A stretch of 64,000 nucleotides of DNA from Paramacrobiotus metropolitanus (Eukaryota > Tardigrada > Eutardigrada > Parachela > Macrobiotidae), in contig NW_026570268.1 in NCBI RefSeq assembly GCF_019649055.1, positions 372,001-436,000 of the forward strand, written 5' to 3'. Shown in pieces: positions 13,500 to 25,697 of this stretch. The translations under genes were made by a program, and so were the position numbers. The notes beneath the pieces were generated by a model. The model searched no databases. It saw only the letters and a list, made by a program, of their open reading frames with translations, and was not told the DNA's origin. The number at the start of each line of letters is the position of its first letter. Position 1 is the first letter of the stretch.

Positions 13500-16450
13500 C
13501 TAATCATCGTCACTGGCCAGGAACTCCTCCAGCTCCCGCGCCATCGACTCCTCATCCGCCTGACTGGATTTGCGCACCGCCGGCTTCCCAGTCCCGGCGA
13601 CCGGCGCCGCGGTCTTCCCGCTCTTCTTCCTGCCGCTCTTCTCGCTCTCCTTGCTTTTCTTGGTCTTTTTCTTCTTCTTCACCGGGTTCTCCACGGGAGC
13701 AGGGACTTCCGGGGGAGGCGGCGGGGGCGGGGTGGCCGCGCGGGTCTCCAGATCGCCCAGCCAGGAAGACAGCTCCTCGGCGCTGAACTGCACCGCGGAT
13801 TCGCCGGAAGGCTGGACTTCCGGCGAAGCTATCTCCACGGGGGATTTTTCTGCTATGGACGATGCTACCGGCGTCAACTGCTGCTCCTCTTCCGTACTAA
13901 ACCAATAAAAAACCAAACCTCTTTATTTGTTCTATTTATACAATTTTATAAGATTTTCGGATTTTTCTATACATTTGGTTTTATGCAACTTATTTCTATA
14001 AAATCAGCTTAACACAGCTGTTTTCGAACAATCAGTTTCGAGTTGATTTAATTTCATTTTTTATTCTTTCCGTTACTTTCATTTGACTTAGTCTATTTTG
14101 TCAGATTAATGTTGATTTTACGTAGTTCATTTCCTGTACAGAAATTTCTTCGTACTCGTCGTCATCAATCCGGAAAACTTCCTGCGCCGGCACCGCCTCT
14201 TCCCCATCCGATTCCACGGATTCCAGGGAAAGCTGAAGGGGCGCCACGGCGCTGATGGCGGCCGCCGGCGGGGGGTGGCGGGCGACGGAGGCCATGGCCA
14301 TCTGCACCGCCGCCGTCTCATCCACATCGATCTCGTCCTGGAACGCGGCCACCATGGGATTCCCGGCGTCCTCCTCGTCGCTGGAGCCGTCCACGCCGCG
14401 ATGGACACCCGGCGGATGTGCGGCCGTCGGCGTGACGGCGTCCTCCAGGAATTCCCCGGACAGCGTGTCATCCGGGATGAAATCATCCACGTTCTTCACG
14501 CGGGAATGCGACGCCGGGACTTCCGGCGAGGGCAGCGCGAACGCCGCCGGTTTCTTGGGACTTCCGATCGGCAACGCGAAGGAACTCGTCGCGCCGATGT
14601 GCGAAGGCGAAAGGGGCGGGGCGTCGGCCGCCTTGACCGGCGGGGCGGGGCTCTCCTTGGGCACCCACTTGCGGTTGGTAATGGAACATAAAAAGCGCTC
14701 GTAATTCTGCTCTTCGGATTCTGATAAGCTCTCCAGCTCGCGGAAGGTCAGCTCCATGTCGCGGCGGTTCTGCTCCAACTGGCGCGTTAATGCTTCGCGC
14801 TGCAGCTGGAGAAAAGGCAGGTTGAAGAACTTGTGGAGATACTTCAGCCCGAAGCCGTTGCGCATGGAGGCCTCGGCGACGAGGATGGGCGCGGCGCCTT
14901 TGGGCCGCGGGAGGTGCTGCACGAAGCTCTGCACTTGCGAGAGCGTGATCGTGCTGTGCGGGTTGGGGGCCTCCGTGTGGAGGTCGCGGAAGTTGAGGAA
15001 GATGAGGATGGGCAGACGCGGCGGGACTTGGTCCAGCTCCCGCCGGACGTACTCGAACGTCCACATTTTACTCCAGTCCATCATCAGGATCACCCCTGCA
15101 AACAGTCACTAATACATTCTTTATTTTTCAACTGATTTAATACAAAGCAAATACAACCTGTTCAAACAAATTCAGGATCCCACCGGCAAAATAAATGGTG
15201 ACAAACTGATTTTCCTCGAATTTAATTTAATTTATTTTTACATCAATCGCAATTAACTTGGAATAAATGTAATTATGTAATCAATATTATTCTAATTTAA
15301 TATAATAATATAATGTAGTTTGAAGTGTATATTATGTATAAAGAAGTGATAATGTATATTATGTAATATAATGTAGTTTGATGGAAGTAATTAATAAGAG
15401 ATCAACAGAAAATTGCTTAATAGATAGACCGGCACGGGAAACCAGAAAATCCGAAAAGACGCAAATTCAAAATTATTAAAAAACCTTAAAAATCAAAACA
15501 AATTCGAAAAACACTAGAAGAAACCCTGTGAAAAGATGAAAATCAGAAAAAAATCAGGTACAAATCCAGGTAACGGTTACGCAAAAATCAAGAAAACATA
15601 GAGAAATATTCAAGCAAAAATCCGGAAGCAATCAGGGGAGATAAAGAGGAAAATCGGGGAAAATCACTGAAAGAAATGCAGCTAACCGTGTGCGCCTTTG
15701 TAGACGTCGAGCGTCTCGGCGTCCAGGCCCAGCTCGCCCTCCTCCGGGCCGGGGGCCCCGGGGCCGGCGGGGCTGTTGGTCAGCTTGAGGCCCTCGAGGA
15801 GCTTCTTCTTGCGGCCCTTGTCGACCACGTCCCACACCTCCACCTTGACCACGTCGTCCGTCGTCTTGAAGTTCCAGCTAATGTTCCCGATCTGGATCTC
15901 CTCCGAGGGACGGTACTCCTCGCGGAAGTCCCCGCCCTGCAGCCGCGCCAGCAGACAGCTCTTCCCCACGTTCCGCTCCCCGCGCACCAGGATTTTCTGT
16001 CAAAACCCAGCATGTACAAAGGATCAACGGTGCAGAGGAAAAAAGCGCATCCATAATAAAATAATACCAATGTCGAATAATTATGAAAAACACACCTTCA
16101 TTATTTAACTAATTTTAAATAAAAAATTCTAATGAGTAATAAAACAAATAAAAAAATCACTAAGAAATTAATATATCGCTCGTCATATAGTTCTTATCGC
16201 ATTAATTTAAAAAATACGTAATTAAATAAATGATTACCATGTTGTACTGCACACCGCGGGCGAATTTGCGCTGCAACTGTGGTTCCATACTGCGCATTCC
16301 CGCCGCGCGACTGTTCGCGTTACTGTTGGTCGACAGGCTGCGCGGGCTGCCTGATTCTGGCGTCGACTGGCTGGGAGTGGGCAGATCCTGCGAGCCATTC
16401 TGCCGTCCGGACTCGTCCTTGGCCACCAACTTCTTCAGTTTGGAAAACAT
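13500..16450 (-). CDS. RABL6: Rab-like protein 6 (RABL6/PARF), small-GTPase-like
   Basis: Exons 16238-16450, 15687-15996, about 14140-15095, and about 13500-13896. The protein opens with MFSKLKKLV, like vertebrate RABL6. The GTPase-like fold follows: P-loop GERNVGKSCLL, TTDDVVKVEVWDVVDKG in the switch II region, then GVILMMDWSKMWTFEYV and the FGLKYLHKFFNLPFLQLQRE block typical of RABL6. The C-terminal half is acidic, Ser/Pro-rich and ends with a Lys-rich stretch and an acidic tail. RABL6 is implicated in cell proliferation through p53/ARF pathways and shuttles between nucleus and cytoplasm. The first three junctions are in phase. The last one (near 14130 to 13896) is uncertain, because the obvious donors at 14122 and 14140 are phase 0 while the obvious acceptor needs phase 2. 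A donor at a nearby GA|GTACGA or an acceptor a few bases further in would fit. Confidence 0.88.
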
Positions 16451-17201
16451 GCTCTTCGCGTACTGAATCACCTTACATAATCCCTCATAACAGCTCTTCC
16501 ACTAGCCATAAAGATGCACTGCTCAGAACAAAAGTCTTATTAAAATATTTTCATGAGATCGTAGAAATAACGGTGCAGTTATCAAAAACCCAATGTCAAA
16601 TGTGGCGACAGGAAACTTCAAAAAAAAACAAAAAATTCAAAAAGTGGCTCGATATTTTGGTTTTCGCGACGACGTGGTTCAACGCACTGCGCGTACGCCG
16701 TACGCGGTACGTACTGCCGTACGCATCGCCGCACCGAGCACGGCGAGCAGTGCGCAGTTCCCACATTCTTACGCATGCACTATACGGAATATTGCGTGCG
16801 TAGTGCGTACGCATGCGTGCATCGCAGCACTGGTGCTTTTCCGTTGGAACTGCCAGCATGAAATTCCCGATGAAAATTGAATAAAATCAGCTGTTCAAAG
16901 TCCAAAGTTGAACGTTCGCGACACTTCTGTCCTGGCTGCGCATGGATCACTGTTAACTTTACTCTGATTTTATTCGCTGATTGGGATCTTTATCCAGATT
17001 GTCAACGTTTCAGAGTGACAGCGAAGCAGCCGCCGTGTATCAGCAGCACGCGCAGACAGCATTTTATTGGTGTGCCTGGTGAAGGCTGGATCGCTGCTTG
17101 TTTCTTCCTGGCTTTTTGGAGGCTTTATTATTTGACCGTCGGTGGCGTCCTTCATCTCCACACCAAGATTATTCATTTGTCGAATTTGTCCGCGTGGCAG
17201 A
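16451..17201. promoter_or_regulatory. Divergent promoter between RABL6 and TMEM120, with a GTACGC-rich cluster
   Basis: The two flanking genes start 751 bp apart and point away from each other. About 16685-16830 is dense in short palindromic words such as GCGTACGC, CGTACG and GCATGC, which contrasts with the AT-rich surroundings. A similar cluster lies in the divergent region before Prp8 (about 52765-52800). Promoter function is inferred from position and composition only. Confidence 0.45.
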
Positions 17202-19676
17202 ATGAGTGCGGGCGAGGCAGTGGTGAATCTGGACTCGTTGGCGGCCGATCTGTCCGCGTTGGATGAGGAGTTCGGGAAATTCGAGGTGGGTCTGCTCACT
17301 CTGTTGTTAAACGGCAGAAGGGGAATGCAGAGTTGATGCGGGAGTATTTGGCAGGACCAGCACCGCAACTACCTGCTGCAGCTGAACCAGCAGGTGGCCG
17401 CGCAGGCCAAGTGCGCCAAGGACTACTCGCACTTCAAGTACCGTCTCGCCCAGATCAACGACGCTCTCAAAAAGTATGCACACTTCACAAATTCTGTTCC
17501 GCTGCTGCTACAGATTTATAAACTTTAGTTAAAAATAAATTTAAATTTTTGCAATTTATTCAGTTGCATTGTGAATATTTTAATCAATTTTATTAGCATA
17601 ATTTATTACATAAACTGATGAACAACAACGCAGTACAGTACCGCACTTCCGTATTGCAGTTTGTTGAATTTTAGTTTAGTTTTTGTTAAATAATCGTGTT
17701 ATTTAGTTACTGACACGCACCCTGCGTGAAAATTGTGTTGGGAGCGATTTTCGCACATTGCCAGTTTTTGTGGTTTTTAGCAAGGGTTCAAAGGCATCAA
17801 AAAGAAAAAAACATGGGAATTATTGTGGTGTGATGTTTTGTAGGAATGGTCAGAATCTGTCCTCGGAGCAAGCGGCCCGGCTGAAGGAGCTGCAGGAGGA
17901 CATCGCCGTCAAGCGGACACAGCTCAACGAGATCGGCGAAACCCTGCCGCGCAAAGCCAAGTGTGTACAATTATACAGAAATATACAACATTATAAAACA
18001 CTGCTGTAAGCGATATGCAGCATTTATCGGTGCAGATAAAATTGTAAAATCAGTTAATCGCGTAGTAAATGACGTACTAGAAATTGTAGCAGAAATGACC
18101 AGTATTTGTGGATTAAAATTGTATAAAAGCGTCTTGCAAATAGCATCTACCTGCGGACGATCCTGGGGAACGTGAATCTGAACCTGTTCAGCAAGGCGGA
18201 CCGCTTCCGCTACAAAGACGAGTACGAGCAGTTCAAGCTGGCCGTCACCATCGTCTCCACCGTGCTCTCCTTCGCCAATCTCTTCCTCTTCAAATACCGG
18301 TATGTCGCCGCTTCCGGCGTGACGCGTCCACGTCTGTTGAACGGAATATTATTTTATTACTGGGTTTTTATTTAATTGCAATTTTTCTAATGAATGCTGA
18401 TCGCAGAGCCATGGACGCGCTCTTCCACTTCCTGCTGGTGTGGTACTACTGCACGCTGACTATTCGCGAGGGGATCCTGCGGCTCAACGGTTCGCGGTAC
18501 GAAGCGTTCGCGGCGTCTGCTTTCGGGGTGATAAAATAAGTTTGATGATCGCGTTGCAGGATTCAAGTGTGGTGGGTGGCGCATCATTACATCACCACGG
18601 TCCTCACCGGCATTCTCGTTACCTGGTACACACGCGCTGTACTAACGTCGTCCAGTATTTGTTTTTAATAATGTCGCTATTTATCTTGGAGATTCCATCC
18701 TGTAATTTGCTGTGCAGGTTTTATGTGCATTTTCTAGTGATTATGTGTCTGCACGTGATTATGGGAGATTATTGTTTTTTCATAGTTTTATTTATTGTTC
18801 TCCAGCAGTTCTATCTATGTATCTTAGTTTTCTGACGAAGGTTGGATTTTGCAGGCCGGATACGGTGATTTACCAGATGTTCCGCACGCAGTTCTACATT
18901 TTCTCTCTATATCTTGGTACGCGTTACATGCACCGATTAATTAATGCCGACGTGATGGAAAGGAAAATGTCATGCTGAATATTTTTGCAGGCATCGTGCA
19001 GGTACTGCAGTATCGCTACCAGCACGGTCAGCTGTACAAGCTGAAAGCGCTGGGCGAGCGGAAGAGCATGGACGTAACCGTCGGTAGGTAATTTTTAATT
19101 TTCATTAATGTGTTTTTCACTTTCCTCCCGTTATTAGCTAATGTGGGATACTTCAAGTACTCATTTGTATTTTGTAGAGGGATTTCATTCGTGGATGTGG
19201 CGCGGATTGGGCTTTCTGCTCCCGTTCCTCTTCGGCGGATACGTAGGCGATTCTCACTAGATTAAAGAAATGCGTAAAAATTCTGAACCGAATTCAATTA
19301 AGTCGAACTGACTGCTAAATTAATTGGGAAAAATATTCTACTGAAAACATCATTTCACAAAGAATTTGTTAATTGTTTAAAAATTAATGCCGCATTGGTT
19401 GATGGAAAGCTTTATTTGTTAAATGAGTGCAGTGCAATTGGCGTATTGGTGTTGCAGTTGTTCCAGCTGTACAACAGCTACACGCTGTGGCAGCTGGCCA
19501 AGGATCCGCGCTGCCTGGAGTGGCAGGTGCGCACCTGCGCCGTCATCTTCTTCGTCCTGTTCCTGGGCAACTCGCTGACGACGCTGTCCGTCATGTGGAA
19601 GAAGATGTCGCGCTCCTCCGGTCCCAGCAAGGAGCTGGACTCGCGCCGGCTGCAGGCCAAGTACAAGTCCACCTGA
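17202..19676 (+). CDS. TMEM120: TMEM120 (TACAN-family) membrane protein
   Basis: Ten exons (17202-17285, 17355-17473, 17844-17960, 18144-18299, 18407-18496, 18560-18625, 18855-18916, 18991-19083, 19178-19242, 19458-19676) join in phase to about 356 residues, against about 343 in mammals. An N-terminal coiled coil is followed by [20 protein letters not shown] and about six hydrophobic segments. Family signatures are [45 protein letters not shown] and [21 protein letters not shown]120 proteins sit in the nuclear envelope/ER. They are structurally related to the fatty-acid elongase ELOVL7, bind coenzyme A, and TMEM120A has been proposed as a mechanosensitive channel, which is debated. The gene looks intact. 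It starts at the only suitable ATG and shares a divergent promoter with RABL6. Confidence 0.93.
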
Positions 19677-20049
19677 ACACCCACCCGCCGCTCTACATTC
19701 GCTTCACTGCGGCTTTTGCGAATTTAACGGTGCACTTGGCCGGAATTTACCTATTTAATTTTGTCTGACAGCTGGCACGCAGTTTTGTTGGATTTGTTTC
19801 TCTGCTGCATTAACTGCTAATGGGACAGTTTTAGTTACTCCGCTACATTGATTGTGCATTTCCGGTATCACGATTAAAAGCGTACAACATGAGCGCGAGC
19901 AGAAATAATTTTGTTTTGCGCTTTTTTGTCGTTTTGTCGGGTCGTCGAAACGGGAAATCACAACTTTTCGTCATTACTAATTTAACACATAGTTCTTATA
20001 ATACATCAAAACTTCTTAACTACAGATATATGCTGTTGCGGGATGCGTA

Positions 20050-20500
20050 AAATTTCTCACTTTACCTTCATACTACGTGGGAAACACATAATTTCTTGGG
20101 TTTTCTTCATGAACTGCATCCGAGATAGAAAACGTTCTTGGGTTCTCTTTGCAAGTGCATGCAGGATGCATAAATTACTACGGTTCTCATGAGTACTTGT
20201 ACATGGAAGGTGCATCAATGCCGTAGGTACTCTTTGCAAGTACATGCGAGATACATCACATTTCTTAGGTATTCGTCATAATTAGTTCCAAAATGCATAA
20301 ATTTCGTAGGTAACCTTTGCAAGTACATGCGAGATAGACCAAATTTTGGGAGTTTGCGTCACAATTAGATGCAAAATGAATAAATTTCTACAGTTTTCTT
20401 CAAAATTTCATGGAATGCGCATCAGTTTAACGAAGGTACCCTTTGCAATTAATCGTAAGTACATGCAAATTACTCTGTAGATAAAATTTCGCAAGTCCCT
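20050..20500. repeat. Degenerate ~41-bp-unit satellite, left flank of a 77-bp array
   Basis: The motif GCAAGTACATGCGAGAT recurs at about 20236 and 20319 (83 bp, about two 41-bp units), with TTCGTAGGTA and AATGCATAAAT between. It matches the 124-bp satellite in the Prp8 intron (59.7-61 kb). Copies are diverged and partial. Confidence 0.7.
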
Positions 20501-20504
20501 TTCG

Positions 20505-21890
20505 ATTCCCTTTTCTACTTTATATTTCTGTATGTACTGTTCAGTTAACTTTCTACACTTTTCTACTTTACATTTCTGCACGTACTTTCAGTTAACTTTC
20601 TACTTTAAATGGCAGTATCTCCCTTTCGATGCCCTTTTCTACTTTATATTTCTGCACGTACTTTCAGTTAACTTTCTACACTTTTCTACTTTACATTTCT
20701 GCACGTACTTTCAGTTAACTTTCTACTTTAAATGGCAGTATCTCCCTTTCGATTCCCTTTTCTACTTTATATTTCTGCATGTACTTTTTAGTTAACTTTC
20801 TACTTTACATGGCAGTATCTCGCTTCATTTCACTTTTCTACTTCATATTTCTGGATGTACTTTCAGTTAACTTTCTACTTTACATGGCAGTATCTCCCTT
20901 TCGATTCCCTTTTCTACTTTATATTTCTGCATGTACTTTTTAGTTAACTTTCTACTTTACATGGCAGTATCTCCTTTCAGTTCCTTTTCTACTTTATATT
21001 TCTGCATGTACTTTTTAGTTAACTTTCTACTTTACATGGCAGTATCTCCCTTTCGATTCCCTATTCTACTTTATATTTCTGCATGTACTTTTTAGTTAAC
21101 TTTCTACTTTACATGGCAGTATCTCCCTTTCGATTCCCTTTTCTACTTTATATTTCTGCATGTACTTTTTAGTTAACTTTCTACTTTACATGGCAGTATC
21201 TCGCTTCATTTCACTTTTCTACTTCATATTTCTGGATGTACTTTTCAGTTAACTTTCTACTTTACATGGCAGTATCTCCCTTTCGATTCCCTTTTCTACT
21301 TTATATTTCTGCATGTACTTTTTAGTTAACTTTCTACTTTACATGGCAGTATCTCCCTTTCGATTCCCTTTTCTACTTTATATTTCTGCATGTACTTTTT
21401 AGTTAACTTTCTACTTTACATGGCAGTATCTCGCTTCATTTCACTTTTCTCCTTCATATTTCTGGATGTACTTTTCAGTTAACTTTCTACTTTACATGGC
21501 AGTATCTCCCTTTCGATTCCCTTTTCTACTTTATATTTCTGCATGTACTTTTTAGTTAACTTTCTACTTTACATGGCAGTATCTCGCTTCATTTCACTTT
21601 TCTACTTCATATTTCTGGATGTACTTTTCAGTTAACTTTCTACTTCACATGGCAGTATCTCCCTTTCGATTCCCTTTTCTACTTTATATTTCTGCATGTA
21701 CTTTTCAGTTACCTTTCTACTTTACATGGCAGTATCTCGCTTTTATTTCACTTTTCTACTGTATATTTCTGCACGTACTTTCAGTTAACTTTCTACACTT
21801 TTCTACTTTACCTTTCTGCGCGTACTTTCAGTTAACTTTCTATTTTAAATGGCAGTATCTCCCTTTCGATGCCCTTTTCTACTTTACCTA
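20505..21890. repeat. 77-bp satellite array, T-rich on the plus strand (subfamily 1)
   Basis: About 18 tandem copies of a 77-bp unit containing CATGGCAGTATCTCCC, CTACTTTATATTTCTGCATG and AGTTAACTTTCTAC. The unit looks like two related halves of 38-39 bp, each starting TTTAyAT and ending TTTCTAC. Some copies carry a GCTTCATTTCAC variant, giving mixed or higher-order phases. Open frames here are by-products of the repeat. Confidence 0.93.
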
Positions 21891-22190
21891 CGAATTGATG
21901 CACATTCCATGTAATTATGAAGTAAGCCGTAGAAATTTATGCATTTCACTTCTAATTATGATGAATACCTACGAAATTTCTTCTATTTAGCATGTACCAC
22001 CAAGAGTACTTGCGAAACTGATGCGTTTTCCATGTAATATGAAGGAAACGTCAAACGTTTGTGCATTTTGCATCTACTGTAATTATGATGGATACCTTAG
22101 AATTCCGTCTAACTCGCACGTGCTTGCAAAGAGAACCTTCGAAACTGATGCATCTATGAAGAAAACTTTGTGCATTTGTGCATTTGGTTG
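21890..22190. repeat. Degenerate ~41-bp-unit satellite, right flank of the 77-bp array
   Basis: Diverged units with TTATGATG, ATGCATTTC and GCAAGAGAACCTTCGAAACTGATGC-like motifs, in inverted orientation to the block at 20.05-20.5 kb. The 77-bp array is thus nested within 41-bp-family sequence. Part of the block overlaps the 3' frame of the Kunitz relic. Confidence 0.55.
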
Positions 22191-22681
22191 TAATGATTGC
22201 CCATCCCCGTTGCTGGTGGCCTTGCTGCATTCTTCCGTCAAATACCGGCTGCAACACAACATCCGCTGCATTAGTTATATTGAAATATATCTTTTTTCCA
22301 ATAAATATGTATTAGCAATGTATTAGCAATGTAAATATTTTTTCATTTAAAAAAACATTAATGGTTTTATTAAACTTAATTTATTGATATTTAATGTATT
22401 TAATAAATAACAAGCTAATATTATGATAAATTTTCTACAGTTAAATGTTGCGCTTACTTTTTATTGCCACCGCATCCGCTGCGGACGAAGGTCTGGCAGA
22501 CACCGGTGGCCGGGTTGAGGTTCCAGCGCGTGATCTCCGCGTGACACACGCCGGTGTCCGTCGCCTCCGAGCAGCCCGGCTGGGGGGTGGGGGTGGGCCC
22601 CCGGCTTGGCAGTCACTTGCAGAATGCAGACCTGGACCGTAACTTCCGGCGCCGCACGAGTCGCGGCGGGCGTCGTGGCCG
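22083..22681 (-). pseudogene. Kunitz-domain fragment (papilin-like relic)
   Basis: Two exons are visible on the minus strand. 22458-22681 ends in a phase-2 gtaagcg donor, and 22083-22248 begins after a ttgcag acceptor. Spliced, they make a Kunitz/BPTI-type domain: GCSEATDTGVCHAEITRW, then TGVCQTFVRSGCGGN, then KNRYLTEECSKA. Spacing of the first four cysteines is canonical (8, 15 and 7 residues between). The fourth-to-fifth gap is 11 rather than 12, and the sixth Cys is replaced by Thr. The frame then runs into repeat sequence. A possible upstream exon lies at about 23191-23249 (LDGIKRKPNVDLPACVRSG), but its phase leads into a different frame (RRDSCGAGSYG) from the Kunitz frame. Damage plus missing 5' exons suggest a relic of a thrombospondin-repeat/Kunitz matrix protein. 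An active diverged gene is not excluded. Confidence 0.55.
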
Positions 22682-23636
22682 CTGTAAACCAACAGACCCG
22701 GTCATTTTTATCATAAAGTAAGGGAATTTCTCAATATACCCATGGTTGCGGCTTTAGTTATGATAGCTTTATTGGTCAAATCAGAATGCGGTACACAATT
22801 ATTAGAAAAGACACACAAACTACGGCTTTAGTTGGCATTGTCGGCTTCGTCGGCGTTGTTATTGGGAGCACCTGCCAGTTATTTACAATAATTAGTCAAT
22901 CTCAGTGTTTAAATATCTATATTTTTATAAATTTAAACATGTTAAACATTAGCGATCAAGGCTATTTATCAAACATTAATAAATATGTAGTACACGTATT
23001 TCAATAAAATTTAATAAATAAAATATATGTGTTTTAAAAAATAAAAATGTCCCATTCCGGCATTTTGCTAGCAGTGCAGCGGACAGTGTTCATTTGAAGA
23101 TTAGGTGAGAACACCAGCCATGCTTTGACAGTTAAACTACAACAACATACAAGTACGTAATATACAAGTCATACGTATCTGTACCTGCCGCTGCGGACGC
23201 AGGCGGGCAGGTCCACGTTTGGCTTCCGCTTAATTCCGTCCAACTGTTAAAATTCAAGGATTAAGCGTTTGCGCAAGCACCACATTTTCTAATGCGGTAA
23301 ATCCTCACTGCAACTGCCGCTCTCTCTTTCTGCGCCGCGATGTTATTTAGCGTGTGCTCGATTATTGGTCGGTTACTGTTAGCGCTGTTACGCGAAATAC
23401 GCTTGTGTACCTAACAATCGCCTTCTGTGACTCGGCTAAGAATTGTTTAAAAAACTTTTACGGTTGGCAGTTTATCACCTCTTTTCATCCAGTGAAAATC
23501 AAATCAAACTCTTTAATCAAACAGATTCAGTTAAATCGAACAGTTATAAACAACCAATCAGTTTCAGTTAAAGTTTAACCCAACTAAACAATAACACAAG
23601 CAAGTCAAGCGAGAAACAGGCTTCGACGGCATCCAG
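22682..23636. other. Intergenic stretch between the Kunitz relic and the KH-FLYWCH cassette
   Basis: Mostly AT-rich and featureless apart from the possible small exon at about 23191-23249 described with the Kunitz relic. The last ~80 bp resemble the sequence before the second FLYWCH exon at about 42590-42640, so the segmental duplication may start here. Confidence 0.4.
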
Positions 23637-25697
23637 TTATTTGCCTTCGGGCTTCTTCTTCGTGAATCGCCCTCTCTGGTCTCGTTCCCGGGGTGCATTT
23701 GCCGTCTTCCCTGGCTTCTCACGCGTCTGCTGGGCGTCCTCCTCCTCCGTTTCCACGACAGTTGCGGGCGTGGGGGACTCTTCGCTGTGCGCCGCTGGCT
23801 CACTGTGCTCCGGTGCCTGCGCGTTCTGCTCCAACCGATCGTGGGTGTGCTTCCGGTCGAGGATGGGCACCGTGCCGCCCATATCCAGCTTGACCATACA
23901 ATCAGTCGTCCGGCGACAACGCCAGAAGTGTTTCCCCCCGACTTTTGTGAAGTCCCGGAGATATTCAAAATCGTCCAGCGTCAGCACTTCGCCCCCGCGC
24001 TGACTGACCGGAGCCACCGTTCCCTTGCCCGGTTGAACGGGCTGAACGGAGGATACCTAAGGAAACGAGCAATGATAACATAAATCGCAATTTACAACCG
24101 AAAACAGCAACCTAGATTTTTCCAAAAAATTATAAAACACACTTTCTGAATAAACACACTTTATTCATGTTTTAACACTTGTTTTTCCAAGCATTTACTC
24201 TAGAATATTTTCGAACAATTGTACGTTAATTTTCAGTATTCACAATCAAATTTTACCATTAATTTTTTCCATAATTTTTAGCTTTATTAAGCATTATTAT
24301 TTCTTCCTTTCCAATTGAGTGCAAATATTTATTCAGGCATACGATGTAGCGTTATACGTACGAAACTTTATGTTCAAACATTTGTTTTCAATTTGTTCGC
24401 TGAGAATTCGTTTAACCTTTATTTTTTTCACTGTATTTTTTCTTTCGACTTTCTAAATATTTCAACATTAATGACTGATTGATGCCACTGATTTGCGTAA
24501 AGAAACCGCTGATGACCATTACCCACCTCGGCGTCATCGATCTTCTTCACGCCGCGCGTCTCCGTCTTCTTGCGCGAAACTCCCGCATCTCCTTTTCCTC
24601 GTTCGCCCAGCTGCAACGGGAAACACGTTAAACGAACGCTGCACAATGACACAAGCCAGCGGACCCACATAAAATTTCTTCCAATCCAAGAAATGACTTC
24701 GCATTTACATATTTTTATCATGTTTCTGATTAAAATTTTACAGAGGAAAAATTAAACAATTAAAGTTCAACAAGTTAAAACAATGGTGCAGGAAACGATT
24801 AACAAAATTACAAGTAATTTTTAAAACAAATACGCAAATCCAGTGCAATAAAAGCATTCAAAGAAAAACGCAATACGAGGATCGTGTTTTTCGAACATTT
24901 TCTACTGGCATGTTTTTAAAAATCTGTTTTCATGTTCACTCAAAGGGCAGACGGTCTCTGGTCCACCTCGCTTTCATGAATGAACTCAGTTAAAAAATTT
25001 CATTTTTCGATTTAATGTCTATAAAAACATTATTAATTTTATTTCTAAATAATATTATAGCGCCTGCAACAACGCACTCGCAATTCACGGCATGGAATCT
25101 GACAATAACACAACGCTTACCAGGAGCACCTGTTTGGCCGTCTCACACTCTTCGGGGCTGCCGGGGCCAACCTCCGCTGGGGCTTTGCCGCTGGTCTCCT
25201 CGGTTGGCGCAGGTTGCTTGCTGTTGGGGATGGCGGCGGGGATGCAGTTGTAGCTGCTCGTCTGCCGGTTCAGCGTGGAGAACTCCTCCACAATCTGCTC
25301 GCACGGTGCGCTTTTTACCATGAACTCGCCGACCGTCGCTGAGCCGTTCTCGCACTCGACCTGGCGCTGGGCGGCGGGGGCCGGAGCGTGGTAGGCGCGG
25401 GACGTCTCGTTTTCCACCACGTCGCCCAACTGGAACGACGCATCCTGTCCATTCTCGCCGATGCCCTCCATGCGCATCATCTCCGCCTCGCAGTCGTTCA
25501 CCGTCTCGCCCGCCACCGTCACCCCGCTGGCCTTCTCGTCGTCGCGGACCGGGAAGTTGATCTTCACCTGGAAGCGGTTATCCAGGTCCGTCAGAGTGCG
25601 GCCGTTGTCGTCCATGACGCGGGCATGGGTGCGGCTGTCCAGCGGCACCTCCACGCGCGGCTTGCGCTGCTACACAACGGACATTAACGCGATTACA
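23565..25697. repeat. Segmental duplication B, copy 1
   Basis: This block is homologous, exons and introns, to about 42600-44759 in the same orientation (offset about 19.1 kb). The right edge is sharp. Both copies share CTACACAACGGACATTAACG then GATTACA, after which copy 1 enters the 77-bp satellite and copy 2 continues as unique intron. Intron sequence just inside the FLYWCH exon is nearly identical between copies. Confidence 0.85.
23637..25666 (-). CDS. KH-FLYWCH cassette, copy 1 (5' exon not certain)
   Basis: Three exons: 25121-25666 (182 codons), 24527-24610 (28 codons) and 23637-24056 (139 codons plus stop), all phase 0. The first holds a vigilin-like KH segment (RVEVPLDSRTHARV, TLTDLDNRFQVKINFP, then SGVTVAGETVNDCEAE) whose GXXG loop is degenerate (DDNG). 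A long polar linker follows. The last exon has a FLYWCH-type zinc finger: EVLTLDDFEYLRDF, FWRCRRTTDCMVKL and a HTH pair, then an acidic and a basic tail. No ATG precedes the KH exon in frame, so an upstream exon is needed. The nearest minus-strand exon with a phase-0 donor is the TFIIS fragment 5.7 kb away across a satellite. Paralogous to the last three exons of the fusion gene at 42.7-44.7 kb. KH domains bind single-stranded nucleic acid. FLYWCH fingers occur in DNA-binding proteins and in MULE-type transposases. Confidence 0.7.
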
